Shown: one piece after another, positions 22,102 through 33,700 of the stretch | How the letters are laid out: each line of letters opens with the position of its first letter | Numbering within the stretch: the first letter of the stretch is position 1 | From: Athripsodes cinereus | Taxonomy: Eukaryota; Arthropoda; Insecta; Trichoptera; Leptoceridae | NCBI GenBank assembly: GCA_947579605.1 | Contig: OX388312.1 | Coordinates: forward strand, 3,162,001 to 3,226,000 | DNA length: 64,000 nucleotides | Reading direction: 5' to 3' | Position numbers and translations under genes: made by a program | Notes under the pieces: model-generated | Told to the model about the DNA's origin: nothing | Seen by the model: only the letters and a program-made list of their open reading frames with translations | Databases searched by the model: none

Positions 22102-22710
22102 TTGATGAACAATAAGTCCAATGATAGTTTAACGCCAACGAGAGCAATGTATTTTTGTCCACAAGGCTCTCAAAAATTTGAAAGACACTCTTTTGTAATA
22201 GGTACACCGTTTATTAGATCGTGCACCATCAACGACATTAGATTGTTAAAAATGTCATGGAAAGAGGTTCTCACGCGGCTCTAATTGATAGAGTTTAAAC
22301 ATAATATAAGCATTATTGCCACGACGTCCTTACTGGAAAGCTGTTTCTCAAAGGTCAAGCTGCAGTACTGAAGATAGGTGGAGAGAACTTTACACATTAT
22401 CGTCACTAAGAAACCAGAACCTAGTACCAGATAGAACTAAAGAACTGCTTGGATTTACACTTCCTAGGAAAATATGGTGTACAAAAAATCATATGAGATG
22501 TGAAGTAGGCTGTATTGCTTCTAACTTATAAAAATGAGGATGGATTGATTCACCAGAATGCACACGTGGAATGACACAAACTATCGACCATCTGATAAAA
22601 GAGTGGTATCCCACACACGTATTCCAAGGAGAACTTCAGGACTTAACGCTCTGACGGCCTTGTAGGTCAAGTTGCAAGCGCCCATAAGAAGAATGAATGA
22701 ATGAATTGAC
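22102..22710 (+). pseudogene. Degraded LINE ORF2 C-terminus and tail
   Basis: Several reading-frame pieces line up as one decayed reverse-transcriptase C-terminus. NDIRLLKMSWKEVLTRL ends at 22284. The frame from 22316 contains LPRKIWCTKNHMRCEVGC, then after two in-frame stops (TAA, TGA at about 22529-22537) GWIDSPECTRGMTQTIDHLI and KEWYPTHVFQGELQDL. The LPR-W--N--R, C-QT-DH and F-G-L-DL pattern is the standard cysteine/histidine tail seen in many insect LINE polyproteins. The piece ends in a GAATGAATGAATGAATT tail at about 22690-22710. It has multiple stops and no catalytic RT core. Confidence 0.65.
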
Positions 22711-22835
22711 GATAGAATAAGATAAACTCAAAAAAGTGACTATTAATTTACTCGAATGATTAATTCATGTTAAGTTGACGATGAAATACTCATAAAACAC
22801 ATTTATTATGAACACTACCAATACAGGTAAACGAG

Positions 22836-22880
22836 AAATAGTTCTATATCAATAACAACTTTATTGATATAGAACTATTT
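22836..22880. other. Perfect 20-bp hairpin
   Basis: AAATAGTTCTATATCAATAA is followed by a five-base loop (CAACT) and its exact reverse complement. The stem has no mismatch, unlike the aged repeats around it. The transcript would fold on either strand. It is too short for an ordinary animal pre-miRNA with flanking stem, though it could form the upper part of one. Confidence 0.85.
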
Positions 22881-23284
22881 AACTTTTTACATAAATTTAC
22901 GACTCTTACGTATTCACATTGTTATAATATAGAACAACTTCGTACATATTGTAGACTTACAAGAAAGGTCATGCCATTTGCATCTTTTGCAACAGTTTTC
23001 CACGGACCGAGCCTGACGTGAATTTTTATGTTCGCTAATGAGCTGATAGCAATGCAAAAATATTGACTGTGATACATTATTATGTAGTTGCTACTACGAG
23101 ACGAATGCAAACACTTTATAAATACTTGTGTTATGTCATTCAGATAAAAACTATTAATATTGAATCACATAAAAATATTTAATATCATTCGTGTGTAGGT
23201 ATGTATACGGGTTAAAGCCGTTTTTATGATAAAATGAAAGCCTTGTGACCTTCACATGAAGTTGGTATTGGGGTTTATATAAGA

Positions 23285-23385
23285 TTTCAAAGCCTTCGGT
23301 ATGTCTTTCGGTAGCTTAATTCGACAAAACACACCTCGTGAAAAGGGTGGGTTGCGGGTTCAAGTTCCGCCCAGGGAACTTCCAA
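23285..23385 (+). repeat. tRNA-derived SINE head
   Basis: TTCGGTAGCTTAATTCGAC resembles box A and GCGGGTTCAAGTTCCGCCC is a good box B. A CACCTCGTGAA block in between matches the inverted SINE at 23540-23625, so both probably belong to one family. Confidence 0.5.
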
Positions 23386-23539
23386 ATAAGGTGACATTGT
23401 CTTTTCTAAGCCTTAATAATAGTTTTCTTTTTTTAAGAAAAAGATACAACTGGGTTTCTGTTATAAATCCAAATACAACCATAAGGTTTTCCAACCATAA
23501 ACCTTTCACAGAAAGCCAAAAGCTTATTTCGTGAAAGGG

Positions 23540-23625
23540 GAGTTTGCCGGCACCCGGAATCGAACCATGGACCCCTGTTCACGAGGCCGAGATTCTACCT
23601 CCAGGCTACCGACGAACAAAATGTG
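23540..23625 (-). repeat. tRNA-derived SINE head, inverted
   Basis: On the minus strand GTCGGTAGCCTGGAGGTAGA (box A region) is followed by CCTCGTGAACAGGGG and box B GGTTCGATTCCGGGTGCC. It lies head-on to the copy at 23.3 kb. It is not a functional tRNA because the arms do not close. Confidence 0.55.
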
Positions 23626-24968
23626 TTAAATTTAGATATATAACCTATTCCGAATGACTTATTTTTATGGCATATGACATGATCTGTATGTTCATTATAT
23701 ACTCAGAAAGGTTGTATATTATGCTGTCTTAAAACTTTTTAAAACATTTTCACTGTGATGATTATTCAGTTGGCACAACCTGGTTTAGTAGACCTAGTAT
23801 TATAATAATGTACCGATAATAATATGTAGGTAAATAGTGTGAACATGAGCTCAGTGATACATAATACGAGTATACCCTGTAGCCTGTAGACTGTCACTAT
23901 GACATCATATCAGTGTAAATAGTAATAAGGTTTACCTATACTAATAACACCTGAGGAGCTACTGGAAATAATTTATATTGCTTATCTGCTGCCTGTACGA
24001 AGGTAATCGCCTTTGACATTAAGTACGTTTAATCTTGAGTATATTGAAGTTCGTTTTAAATAAAGTTATAAATTATCTAAAAAATATAGGTATATAATTT
24101 TAGAAGTAGATATATGATATACTGAAGACTTTGACGCTTTGAATGACAAGCGATATTTTTTGATATCGGTACAAAGTGCGTTTCTCCAATATTTTTGGTT
24201 TAAATTGTAGAAGAATAGGGACTACCTACTATTCAATCTTGTGGGATATAGGATTGTATATAGGATATGGAATAAAAATAATACGTTTAGCATATTTGTT
24301 GGTTTTTCTCATATTTATAAAAAATAGAAAAAATCTTATAAAATACCTAATTAATGACCATTTATATGGCATTGCCTACCAGTATCACTGAGATACAATA
24401 AATCCATCATCAGTTACAGAAGTAAATAAATTAAGATATTTAAATGAACTAGGTACCTACCACAAAAAAAACATCGTTTAATAAGTTGGATTTTGATAAA
24501 TTCAACATTGCACTCTTCACCAGCGCCCTTGAGACAGTCCAACGATCGATTGATGGCGTCGAGAGTAATTGCAAGCACAAATATCTTTGATTATGAATTT
24601 GCATACATGTTATTTGTTTAGAACTATTCGCTCATTTACTGAATCTGAATGTCTATCATGTATCTGCGTTACCCGTGAGGCATTTCCTTATAAAAACTCA
24701 CAGACATAATGATTCACAATCAAGGTGTTTGGATGTTGTGTCCGGTTTTTTATGCAACTGTCCAAATTGGCAGCAGCTGTTTTGTTACCAATATAATATT
24801 ATTATTTAAAGTATAAGAAGGGGAGGATCACGCCAGGACCGGTCCTATTATAAGAACTGCTAAAGGGAGTGAAATCGCAATCTCCATTTAAAGATACTCC
24901 GAAATACTTGGATTATATGATCAATGTATAGGAGTATATAATATTTCATAGTTCCTAAAGTTTGATTA
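23626..24968. other. AT-rich non-coding
   Basis: No element or gene recognised. Confidence 0.35.
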
Positions 24969-25202
24969 CAGGGGGGCTTAAAAGGCCACTTTATATGAAT
25001 CATATTAGGAATTGTAAAACGATTTAACGACAACATTTCATCAAATACGAATCATGAAATTTGATGAAATGAATTGCGGGTGAATCGCGTACAATCGTGA
25101 CCATTTTACAAAAATTAGAGGAATTGCTACGTATCTGCTGGCAATTCGGGCAATGAATCATCTGTAGATGGATTGCTCAATGTGGCCATTTTAGGCCCCC
25201 TG
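24969..25202. mobile_element. MITE with CAGGGGG terminal inverted repeats
   Basis: The left end CAGGGGGGCTTAAAAGGCCA matches the inverted right end, which on the opposite strand reads CAGGGGGCCTAAAATGGCCA. The 234-bp interior is non-coding and holds a second hairpin (CATTTCATCAAAT with ATTTGATGAAATG). No clean duplication flanks it, so the superfamily stays open. Confidence 0.65.
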
Positions 25203-25435
25203 TCTTTGTTGCCATTTTATTCTTGTATAGATATATATTTATTATACAACGTACAATATTACTATTATATAATATATTTTAGATAACATGTAAAACAATA
25301 ATTTCATAAAATAGAAATTCTTATAAAATTGGGAACCGTGCTGCACTATAGGAATAATGTTTAGACTCGACCAACCGACATGCCGAATTATTTATTTGTC
25401 TTCCATAATAGTACTATTAGATCTGACTAAATTTT

Positions 25436-25575
25436 TTATTTTATTTTATTTTATTTTATTTATTAGTAAAAGTACATAACAGATAACAACTATAAATATG
25501 GTTTACAAAATAGAAAAAAGACGTTCATAACTCAGCTGTCATCCACAAACATGTACCACAGATAAGTAAATTATT
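25436..25575 (-). repeat. LINE 3' tail, minus copy
   Basis: On the minus strand GTACATGTTTGTGGATGACA and GCTGAGTTATGAACG lead to a pentameric AAAATAAAATAAAATAAAA tail (25438-25460 on the plus strand). Related to the copy at 20868-20975. Confidence 0.55.
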
Positions 25576-27707
25576 TAAGTATCACATATTCCGCTCATTC
25601 ATCTGTTCTCACTAGCATATCACACAAGCAGCCATCGCTAACATACCAAAATACAGTTTGAAATATAAAAAGCAGAAAAGAAGAAAAAACGTACAAAAAT
25701 TTGTATTGTTAGAAAAAGAAAACTATTACCTACTAAAAGATAGAAAAATAAACATATGAGATCACTTGGGGGTGGAGGGTGTGGGGAAAAGGGTAAGGGA
25801 TATGGGGAAAGGGGAATAAGACATGCCTACTGGTTTGAAATTATGTTTGTAGTAAGAGTTTTGAGTACCTGTCTTTTGTATGCGAGTGGAGATAAATTAA
25901 AAATATCCAGCTCTATTAAGTGGTTATCGTGAAGATCGGCCAATCTATGCAAGGGTCGCCTCATTTTAAAAATGTAATCTTGATTCCCATACATTTTACA
26001 TTCATTAGTGTTTTATTTTGCTCCAGTGTTGTGAAAAAAATATTATTGAATTTAACATATTGATATATGTACCACCTAAGAGACCAACAACGTGGATCTA
26101 TTTAAGTAAATAAAAAAAGCTCAATTGTTCCTTTCTCCAATAGAAAAGTTGTAAAATGAGGAAAAGTTTGTATTTGTTTTTAATCAATGTACAGTAAAGA
26201 ATGAATAAATAAATTTAAAAAAAAAGTAAGTGAATTAAGTATACGTACATAATGTTAGAAAGGACTAACTTCATCTTATCCAAAAAAAATTGCACAAATT
26301 ATCATGCAAATCATAAAAATAACATTATATTATACTATTACGAAATGGCATTATGTTTAATGGTTAGATTATAAGGCTGATTACATAGCAGATATAAGTC
26401 ATAATATGATTTTAGAGCATATACTATAATAATCATTATCTCATAAACTGCGGTTAATAAAAATAATAAAACGATCGATATTATAACGCCCACATGTTTA
26501 GTAAATAAGCGATATTTATTTTTAATACATAGCTATTACCTACAGTAAAACTATATACCGCATACATAAAGATATTAACGTAAATAACGATATATATGTA
26601 CCTACTCAATTTATTTTTATTACCATCCATTACCTACTTAGTTTAAGAACTGATGATGCATAAATTAATAATTTATTTTTTATTCCAAAATATTGACAGA
26701 AAGCATTCACTTTTGACAATTAATCATTTTTTGCTTTCTCTGTCTAGCCTAGAAATACGAGTAGGTACGCATAAGGACATTCAATGCATTACGCAAAACT
26801 CTTCACATGACTGTTTATGGGTGGAATCAAGAAGACATGTTTTTGTTAAATGTGTAAATATCTCAAAATGTCAAGATTTTTAAATAGTTTATTTAAATAT
26901 TTTTACTACATTTTACATCATTTACAAAAGAAGTTAGGTATCATAATTCAATTCTAAATCAATTCTTGCTTTGCTAAAATGATTAATTAGATAAAGCTGA
27001 CGAATTTCTGTAATACCATTATAGGTTGATTCATAAACCCATACGATATTTGGCCGACGACTACCAATTTGGAGTTAGTTCAAATATTGGTGTATAAAAC
27101 CATATTTCTGTAATAGTAAGTACCTATATAAAGAGTTATAGGTAGGTACAGTAGATATAATCATTATTCGTAAATCTCGTTCACATAATACTGATCACCC
27201 AAAAAATCAATACCACCTGACGTATCACAATATCGCAGATGAAATTTGTCAATAAATTATTTTGATTGATCGAACAGGGAACTACTCGTGCCTGTCATTT
27301 ATAATTCAGATATGGCTGGTTGGTGTTCGGGATAACAACACTGATATAATACTACAGATGATTTCTTTCAATGATAATGTAATACAAAATGTCAAAATCA
27401 GCTGTTACCGTAAGAGCGGCCATCTTGAAAATATGTAGGTACCTATACGGTTGAATGAAAAACAATAATTTGTCCCAATTTCATTTCTCAGAAACTATCA
27501 ATCATTGATAGTGCGTGGTAACTTTGATAAGTAGGTAATAATTTTATTTTTATATAATATTTGATTTACAATAATAAAAGTCGTTGATAAAGTTTGTAAT
27601 TACAATTAAAAACTTAGCGCAGGGATACAAGTAGGATAATATAGTAGGTATATGCATATTGCCTCCGTGAAAAGAATTTGTCAGTGTTAAGGTAGTGGAC
27701 TCCCATA
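25576..27707. other. AT-rich non-coding
   Basis: Contains a G-rich purine stretch at 25768-25815 and a LINE-type tail at about 26170-26220 (AATCAATGTACAGTAAAGAA, then TGAATAAATAAATT) that matches the minus-strand tail at 43.27 kb. No gene seen. Confidence 0.4.
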
Positions 27708-27900
27708 ATGAAATCAAAAAACAAAAAGTTTTTCTAATATATTGTTTTTTTTTTATTTAAAGAGACGTCTTTCGCCTTACAAGGACATTGTCAATCACTT
27801 CCAATCAGATTGTAAGATCCTTGTAAGACGAAAGACGTCTCTCTATATAAAAAACAGTAGGTACCTATAGTAGAAAAAAACATTTGCTTATTGATTTCAC
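27708..27900. mobile_element. Foldback element with long inverted arms
   Basis: The whole 193 bp folds back on itself. The inner arms 27761-27785 and 27818-27842 match at 24 of 25 positions (AGAGACGTCTTTCG plus YTTACAAGGA), and the outer ends are ATGAAATCAA and TTGATTTCAC. A shorter relative with the same GACGTCTCTCT core lies at 59581-59692. Both are directly adjacent to a family C block. Confidence 0.7.
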
Positions 27901-27950
27901 AATGGAATTCTACTACCTAAACACCGTCACACTGCATAAAACATGAGTTC
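27901..27950 (+). repeat. Family C repeat next to foldback
   Basis: ATGGAATTCTACTACCTAAA followed by CACCGTCACACTGCATAAAA; compare 13793-13845 and 59525-59580. Confidence 0.6.
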
Positions 27951-29049
27951 TAAAGAATTTCTAAAAAAAAAGCACGCTATAAAAGGAAATGGTTTCTGAA
28001 AATAAACTGTTTTTAGGTGTGGTCGAAAAATTCGTAAAAAAGTAGCCAAACACATAAATTTATCAAATTGCAAGAAAAGCAAAACAGCGTTGTTTTATTT
28101 CGCTACTATCTCAATACAAAATCAACCTAGATTGGCCAAAAGGCATAAATTGTCTACCGAACACGAATATTGCTCAATAAAAATATACCTACATAGATAG
28201 AAATATACAATGCTATAGAATAAAAAAAATACTAGTAAGTAAAAATAAAATATTGGGCAAATACCAACACAATGGACATCGTGAGATTCTATGGGAGTAG
28301 TGTTGTATTTTAGTTATAGTGGCTATACTTCTGTAATGCTTTAGTGTTTAGTCCATGGCAGTAGAATCATTAATGACGACCTTGGTTAACTAATAAAAAA
28401 CACAAACACACGAATACAACAACCAACCTCCTCACTCACACTCTCATACATGACAACACCAAACTTACTAAACATTATACAAACACACATTCAAGTTATA
28501 TCATATGCCTAATATTAGCTATAGGTGTAATACTACACTGGTGCTAGACAGAATAAAATAGTGTACAGTGAAGATTTATGTGCAATTTTCTACTAAGTGT
28601 AGGTATGTACTTTGGTAAAAAGTATAAAGATAGGTAGTGTAATAGATATTTCTAAGATAGATGTATTGAATACTAGTACCTACATGTTGTAACATTATAC
28701 TACAATTTAACAATATAATAATTATGCGATCATGATGATTTAGCAAAAATGTTTAGACGCAATCGATTCTTTGCTTTTCAATGTCATTTTTGCGAAGATC
28801 AGCAGGCTATTATTATTTCTTACTAATTTCTTAGGTAAAACACATAAAGTTTGGTGAAAATTTTAGGGATCGAAGGTTAAATTAATAAAAAATCTTTTCG
28901 TATTTAATATTCAGGTGTATTATCAAGTTCATGGTAATGTTTTGGAATGAATATGAACCTGGTATTTTTTTTTGTCCAGGGGATAATGCAAATAATATTT
29001 AACAATGTAAAATATATGGGGGTAAAAAAATTACATGGCTGTGCAAGGA
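27951..29049. other. AT-rich non-coding
   Basis: No gene or known element seen. Confidence 0.35.
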
Positions 29050-29050
29050 G

Positions 29051-29088
29051 CAGCAAGTAACTCCATATAAATATTGGAGTTACTTGCA
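29051..29088. other. Short perfect hairpin
   Basis: GCAAGTAACTCCA and TGGAGTTACTTGC form a 13-bp perfect stem around a nine-base A/T loop. Confidence 0.7.
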
Positions 29089-29964
29089 AAAGACACGTCA
29101 AGAAGAAAATAATGTTTTTATAGAGTATATTATTATGTTAAACAAAGAAATATTTAATTATATTGTGCAAATCCTGTAAACCTGAATCAACAACTCAAAG
29201 GTTGAAAAATAAACACTGAAACAAAAGTGTTCACAATATGAATGATGTACACTTATTTATTGAGCAATAAACAATTAATTATATCTATTGAAAAGGCATA
29301 ATAATAATAATAATGCACTCGTATATAGAGATAGATAAGTAATTATTTTACTTTTATTATTGGTTCTATAAATAATACAATATGATTATAGGTACCTTTT
29401 GTAGGCAAATATGACAAGATATGAGAGTTAAAATACTTAAACTGAAGTAATACAGTAATTATATTAACCTGTCATACCATGCCATAATGTAATCTATATG
29501 AATGCATAGTTAATATTATTTTATGTTATTTGGCATTTAGCATGAACAATAAGCAGGTATGTAGTTGGTTGCTACTCCGCATTGTGCACGTCGTTGTCAT
29601 GTTCATGAGCATGACCAATGGATGTCGCGTCAGCCGAAATATTATGAAAAAACATCAAGCTAGGGCTCGAAGTTTTAAAACCTACTTCTGCAGAAGAGAC
29701 TTTTCGTTCAAAAAATAATTAATATCTTTTCAAATTGACTTTGTGAGAGTGACAATGAAAAATGAGGGCGTTTTTTTAATCTTAAGTCGCATTTTTTATA
29801 GCTTTCTGTGTTCTTATATGTACAACACAAACTATATTTTATTCTATTTCCCAAAAACCTACACTAAAGCTCTGACGGATGATGGGGAGATTTTTAAACG
29901 CGTCTATTCAAAATCTATAGGTACAACGTAAGACGGATATAATATCGGGAAAAACCTACTCATA

Positions 29965-30190
29965 CTATACCATCACAAGATACTCTTATACCACAAGTGG
30001 GGTAACTATAAATAAACATACAATCTGTTCTCTCCGTACCATCAAATAATTAAGATATTTGGGATATCATCGCTGAATTTAAGCTATAAAATGTTTTAAT
30101 CATTTCGAACACCTGCTTTTTACAGGGCATTCTAAAACTTACGGAAAAGAGTGGTATGCCAACTCTGTCGGGTGCTCCACGGAACGCTCA
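29965..30190 (+). repeat. Family A repeat, near-complete copy
   Basis: Blocks in order: ACCACAAGTGGGGTAAC, TTCTCTCCGTACCATC, TCATCGCTGAATTTAAG, CGAACACCTGCTTTTTACAG, AAAACTTACGGAAAAGAGTG and GTGCTCCACGGAACG. No coding potential. Confidence 0.75.
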
Positions 30191-30777
30191 GCAATATCCA
30201 ATCACAACTGTAGAGCGTAGTACAGCAGAAAACGATAAATGAGATGCAGATTTTTGCAATATATGTACATTTGTTTCAAGGAGAAATTATGTGTCAAGAG
30301 TAGGTACTCAAGACCTACATTACACATCATTTATATACCTAAGCTTGATTCTGTATTAAATTGTAAAACATAATTGCAGTTGACATTCTTCAGCGCTAAA
30401 CTTTTTACGACAGTGCAATTAGCATAAAATTGAACAATACAAATATTATATAGGTAATATTGCAGGTATTATTCATGGATCATAATGTAAGACACTGCAC
30501 AACTTAGACATGTCTAATTCATATTTAGATTATTACAAACTAAGTTTTGGTACTTGTTGTTATCAAAGTGAGCATTGAATCCGTAAACCGGCAATTATTA
30601 TAAACTACAACACATACATACATTAATATGTATCATACTCTTTAATATACATAGACTATCAAAATACAAAGAGTTGAATACACCATGTACACCAAGGACA
30701 TTTTATTACTGAAATGACTAGACTGACATAATGGCAAACGAGTTGCATTGTTTGGAGTTTATACAAGACTATTACGA

Positions 30778-30855
30778 GGCAGTTGGTAGCTTGATGGTAG
30801 AAAATCGGATTTACAATCGGGAGACCCGGGTTCGGATCTACTCGCAGCCGGCTTG
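30778..30855 (+). repeat. tRNA-derived SINE head
   Basis: GCAGTTGGTAGCTTGATGGT (box A region) and GACCCGGGTTCGGATCTAC (box B region) are spaced as in tRNA genes, but no closing acceptor stem is present. Confidence 0.5.
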
Positions 30856-32017
30856 GACCAGCTTTACGACACTCACATCCATCAAGTTTTCACAAAATAC
30901 TTAATAACTAACTGTGAATGTAGTTTTTGAAGAAGTTAGACAAGTGGGGAACATTTACAAAAAAAAAATCAGCTCAAAAAAATCGAACAGAATATTAAAA
31001 AAATTATGGTGCTTTTATATTTTTAAATGTGCAATTTTAAGGCTTTAATCACCATTTGAAAAGCAATTTTCGCACCTCGCCGTTAAAATGTCCACACATG
31101 GTGGAACAGGTGTGTGACGTCATCAGATGCTACAGACAGTACTACGAGTAAAATGTGTCTCAATACAACATAGCGCCTAACGACGTCACAACGGGCTAAT
31201 TCTTAAAATTTTGACAAAAAACATGGATTTATAAATTGAAAATAATGGACGAAAAATTTTATTTTATCGTTTCTTATTAGGATATTCGTGATCAGCGTAC
31301 TTTTATTTATACAAATTGATAACATTTATTCACATTCCTCACACACGCATGTTCCCCGAACAGGAATTGAATCTCTTAAGACTAGTTTTCACCACAAGCA
31401 AGACTAGTACATATTTTTATGATTACAGGTTCAATCTTATTCATCACACTGTACTAAAAGCAAATATATCAGATTTTACGATAGAAACTAAGTAATCTAG
31501 TCAGCAACAAGGAGGTGGAGTATACAATGGATCATTGTACTGCCGAAAATAGGTTTCGCATAATACTTAGTTCCACAATGAATAGAGCGAATAGTGACTG
31601 ATAGCATTGTACGTAAAATTAAATCGCGATACAACAATAATATTAATGATAATCATATGCTAATAACAATATTAATATACTCGCTAAAATTAGATACTAC
31701 TCTAATAGCAGGACATAGTAATGAATAAATTATCATAACTCACAATGAGAATCTAGATGCGGTGTAGATTGTGTGTGACTATGCAATTACGCAAAGGTGA
31801 CAGTGACGAATGACGTTACAAAATGCAAAGTTACTATTTTCACATAAAAAATTAGCGATAACTTGAATTTTTATAATTTTAAATATTTTATCTAAACAGT
31901 AATCGCAAAGGTCGGGGGTACCTGATATAGCACAAGAAGAAGAAGAAGAAGTAAATAGAGGAGTCATTCTCTCCGTACCAATAAAAAATACATTGTTGTA
32001 CAACCGTTTAAAAGCCG
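30856..32017. other. AT-rich non-coding with CRE-like words
   Basis: Contains GTGACGTCATCA near 31115 and ACGACGTCACAA near 31180, which match the CREB/ATF consensus; this is probably part of a repeat rather than a promoter. A GAAGAAGAAGAAGAA run lies at 31935-31951. Confidence 0.35.
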
Positions 32018-32152
32018 TTCCATGACATTAGAGCGCTAGGAGTGTCGTGGGAAGAGGTGACTCAATTGATGCAAAAATGCTCTGAACGAAGCAGGCTCAT
32101 TTCTATCCTTTATCCCGAGAGGAGCGTGTTAGGGCAATTTATTGTTAATTGA
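32018..32152 (+). pseudogene. LINE C-terminal scrap (DIR-LGVSWEE)
   Basis: The frame FHDIRALGVSWEEVTQLMQK, then CSERSRLISILYPERSVLG, ends at a TGA at 32150-32152. It aligns with NDIRLLKMSWKEV at 22.2 kb. The D-LG-SWEEV ... R-L pattern fits the region after the RT domain in insect LINEs. The rest of the element is absent. Confidence 0.4.
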
Positions 32153-32278
32153 ACTAAGAAAGAAAAACAACGTACCTTCAAAACATTTGAAAGCTTAAAT
32201 TTAGCTCTGATATATGGCAACCGTCTCAAAGTCTAAAGGTTTTGTGACACAAAAATAAACATTTGTATATCATTACAT

Positions 32279-32322
32279 ACAGCTGTTCCGCTGGAAAGCC
32301 CACTCGTCGTAGGTAATGGTAT
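32279..32322 (-). repeat. Family A repeat, 5' scrap
   Basis: On the minus strand TACCTACGACGAGTGGGC and TTTCCAGCGGAACAGCTG match the opening of family A. Confidence 0.45.
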
Positions 32323-32746
32323 TATAATAATATGCAGTGTTTCAGTGTTGGTCTAAATCAAATTTCTTCTTTAGGTTTAATTAGTTGAGATCTTTCGTTT
32401 TATATAGGTACCGGCAAAAGCTACAATATAACAAATTAAACTGAGCCATGCAGATAGGCAAAAAAGTTTTTTGATTTGAATAACTAACCCGAATTTCCGA
32501 TACAATAAATAAATACAAGAGATCTTGTTCGAAACAGAATCTTGTTCAAGGAGGAAAACTGCAAGTCATTTTTTGAATGAATGAAGTTCGTTCATTCACA
32601 AGGTCCATGTATATTTAAACCATTAATTAATTCATAATAAACATACGCTTCCCATTCATAAATTTGTATATTTGCGGTGATGGTATTTAAAAAAATATAC
32701 AAATGTACATGTAAAATGTATTTTCTTTTAATCAATACAAAACTGT

Positions 32747-32934
32747 GGGCTTAGTCAAAACACATTTTAGCGTTACGTTTTCGTTTCATTTTCGTTCAAA
32801 TGTAGACGACGTTGCGAGAACGTGTCAATTTTCGTAGCTACTTGTGTAGTTTAGCTACGAAAATTGACGCGTTCTCGCAACGTCGTCAACATTCGAACGA
32901 AAACGTAACGCTTAAATGTGTTTTGACTAGGCCG
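32747..32934. mobile_element. MITE / foldback, about 188 bp
   Basis: Nearly the whole segment is an inverted repeat. Both arms carry AGTCAAAACACATTTWAGCG, TTACGTTTTCG, GACGACGTTGCGAGAACG and TCAATTTTCGTAGCTA, around a central CTTGTGTAGT. The ends read GGGCTTAG and CTAGGCC. No obvious duplication flanks it. The arms are very similar, so it is fairly young. Confidence 0.8.
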
Positions 32935-33301
32935 ACTGCTGCTTTTTAATATAATTTATAATTTCATTTAAATATTGCTGTTGGCAGGAACTGTCCAAGT
33001 GAACTTGATTATTATAATAAATAGTCAGCAACAAATCTGTAAATAACAAACAAAAGCGCATGTATCAAAAGATAGTCTTTTGATACAAGATTTCTCTCCG
33101 CCACTAGATACCTTATTTCGTTAAAAAAACGAGTTTGAAAAAAAAATATCCCAATTTTACTCATTACATGTTTTGTAATAAGATTAACTTAAAAGTATTT
33201 TTTGGGATGATGACCTATGTTTATTAAAGATTTTGATTACATAGTACTAAATCACTCGCAAACGAGTGGATGGCCTTGAGAAGAATAGAATAGATTACAT
33301 A

Positions 33302-33309
33302 GTAGGTAC
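33302..33309. repeat. 8-bp target-site duplication, left
   Basis: GTAGGTAC directly before the hAT-type MITE; the same octamer follows it at 33693-33700. Confidence 0.75.
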
Positions 33310-33692
33310 TAGTGATGTAACGAATATTCGTATTCGCATTCGCGAATATTCGCATATTTCAAAGTATTCGAATTCGCATTCGTATTCGCAAATGTTTTGC
33401 GAATATTATTTTAGTAATGAAATATCGGTAATTCGGAAAAAAGTACTGGATACGTACCCGGTACATTGTAGAAAAAGGTACTGCAAGAAAATATTGTTTA
33501 AGAAAACCGAGGAGTTTTGAAATATTTTAAATTCCTATACCATTTTGAAAAATCTGCGACGGGGTGGGGGGGGGGGAGTAGAAATTTTAATGATTGAGCA
33601 ATATTGTAGAAATCTACATTCGCGAATGTCGGCAACAAATATTCGCATTCGCATTCGCGAATATTCAAAATCACAGATTCGTTACATCACTA
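33310..33692. mobile_element. hAT-type MITE
   Basis: 383 bp with terminal inverted repeats that begin TAGTGATGTAACGAAT on both ends, followed by repeats of ATTCGCATTCG and CGAATATTCG in both orientations. The 8-bp duplication GTAGGTAC on each side is the hallmark length for the hAT superfamily. No transposase remains; the interior has a G-rich run (33560-33577) and no conserved frame. Confidence 0.8.
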
Positions 33693-33700
33693 GTAGGTAC
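33693..33700. repeat. 8-bp target-site duplication, right
   Basis: GTAGGTAC, exact match to 33302-33309. Confidence 0.75.

Noticed and set aside
31110..31195. CRE-containing promoter
   Set aside because: Two TGACGTCA-like words occur but no exon or composition change accompanies them, and the sequence looks like decayed repeat.
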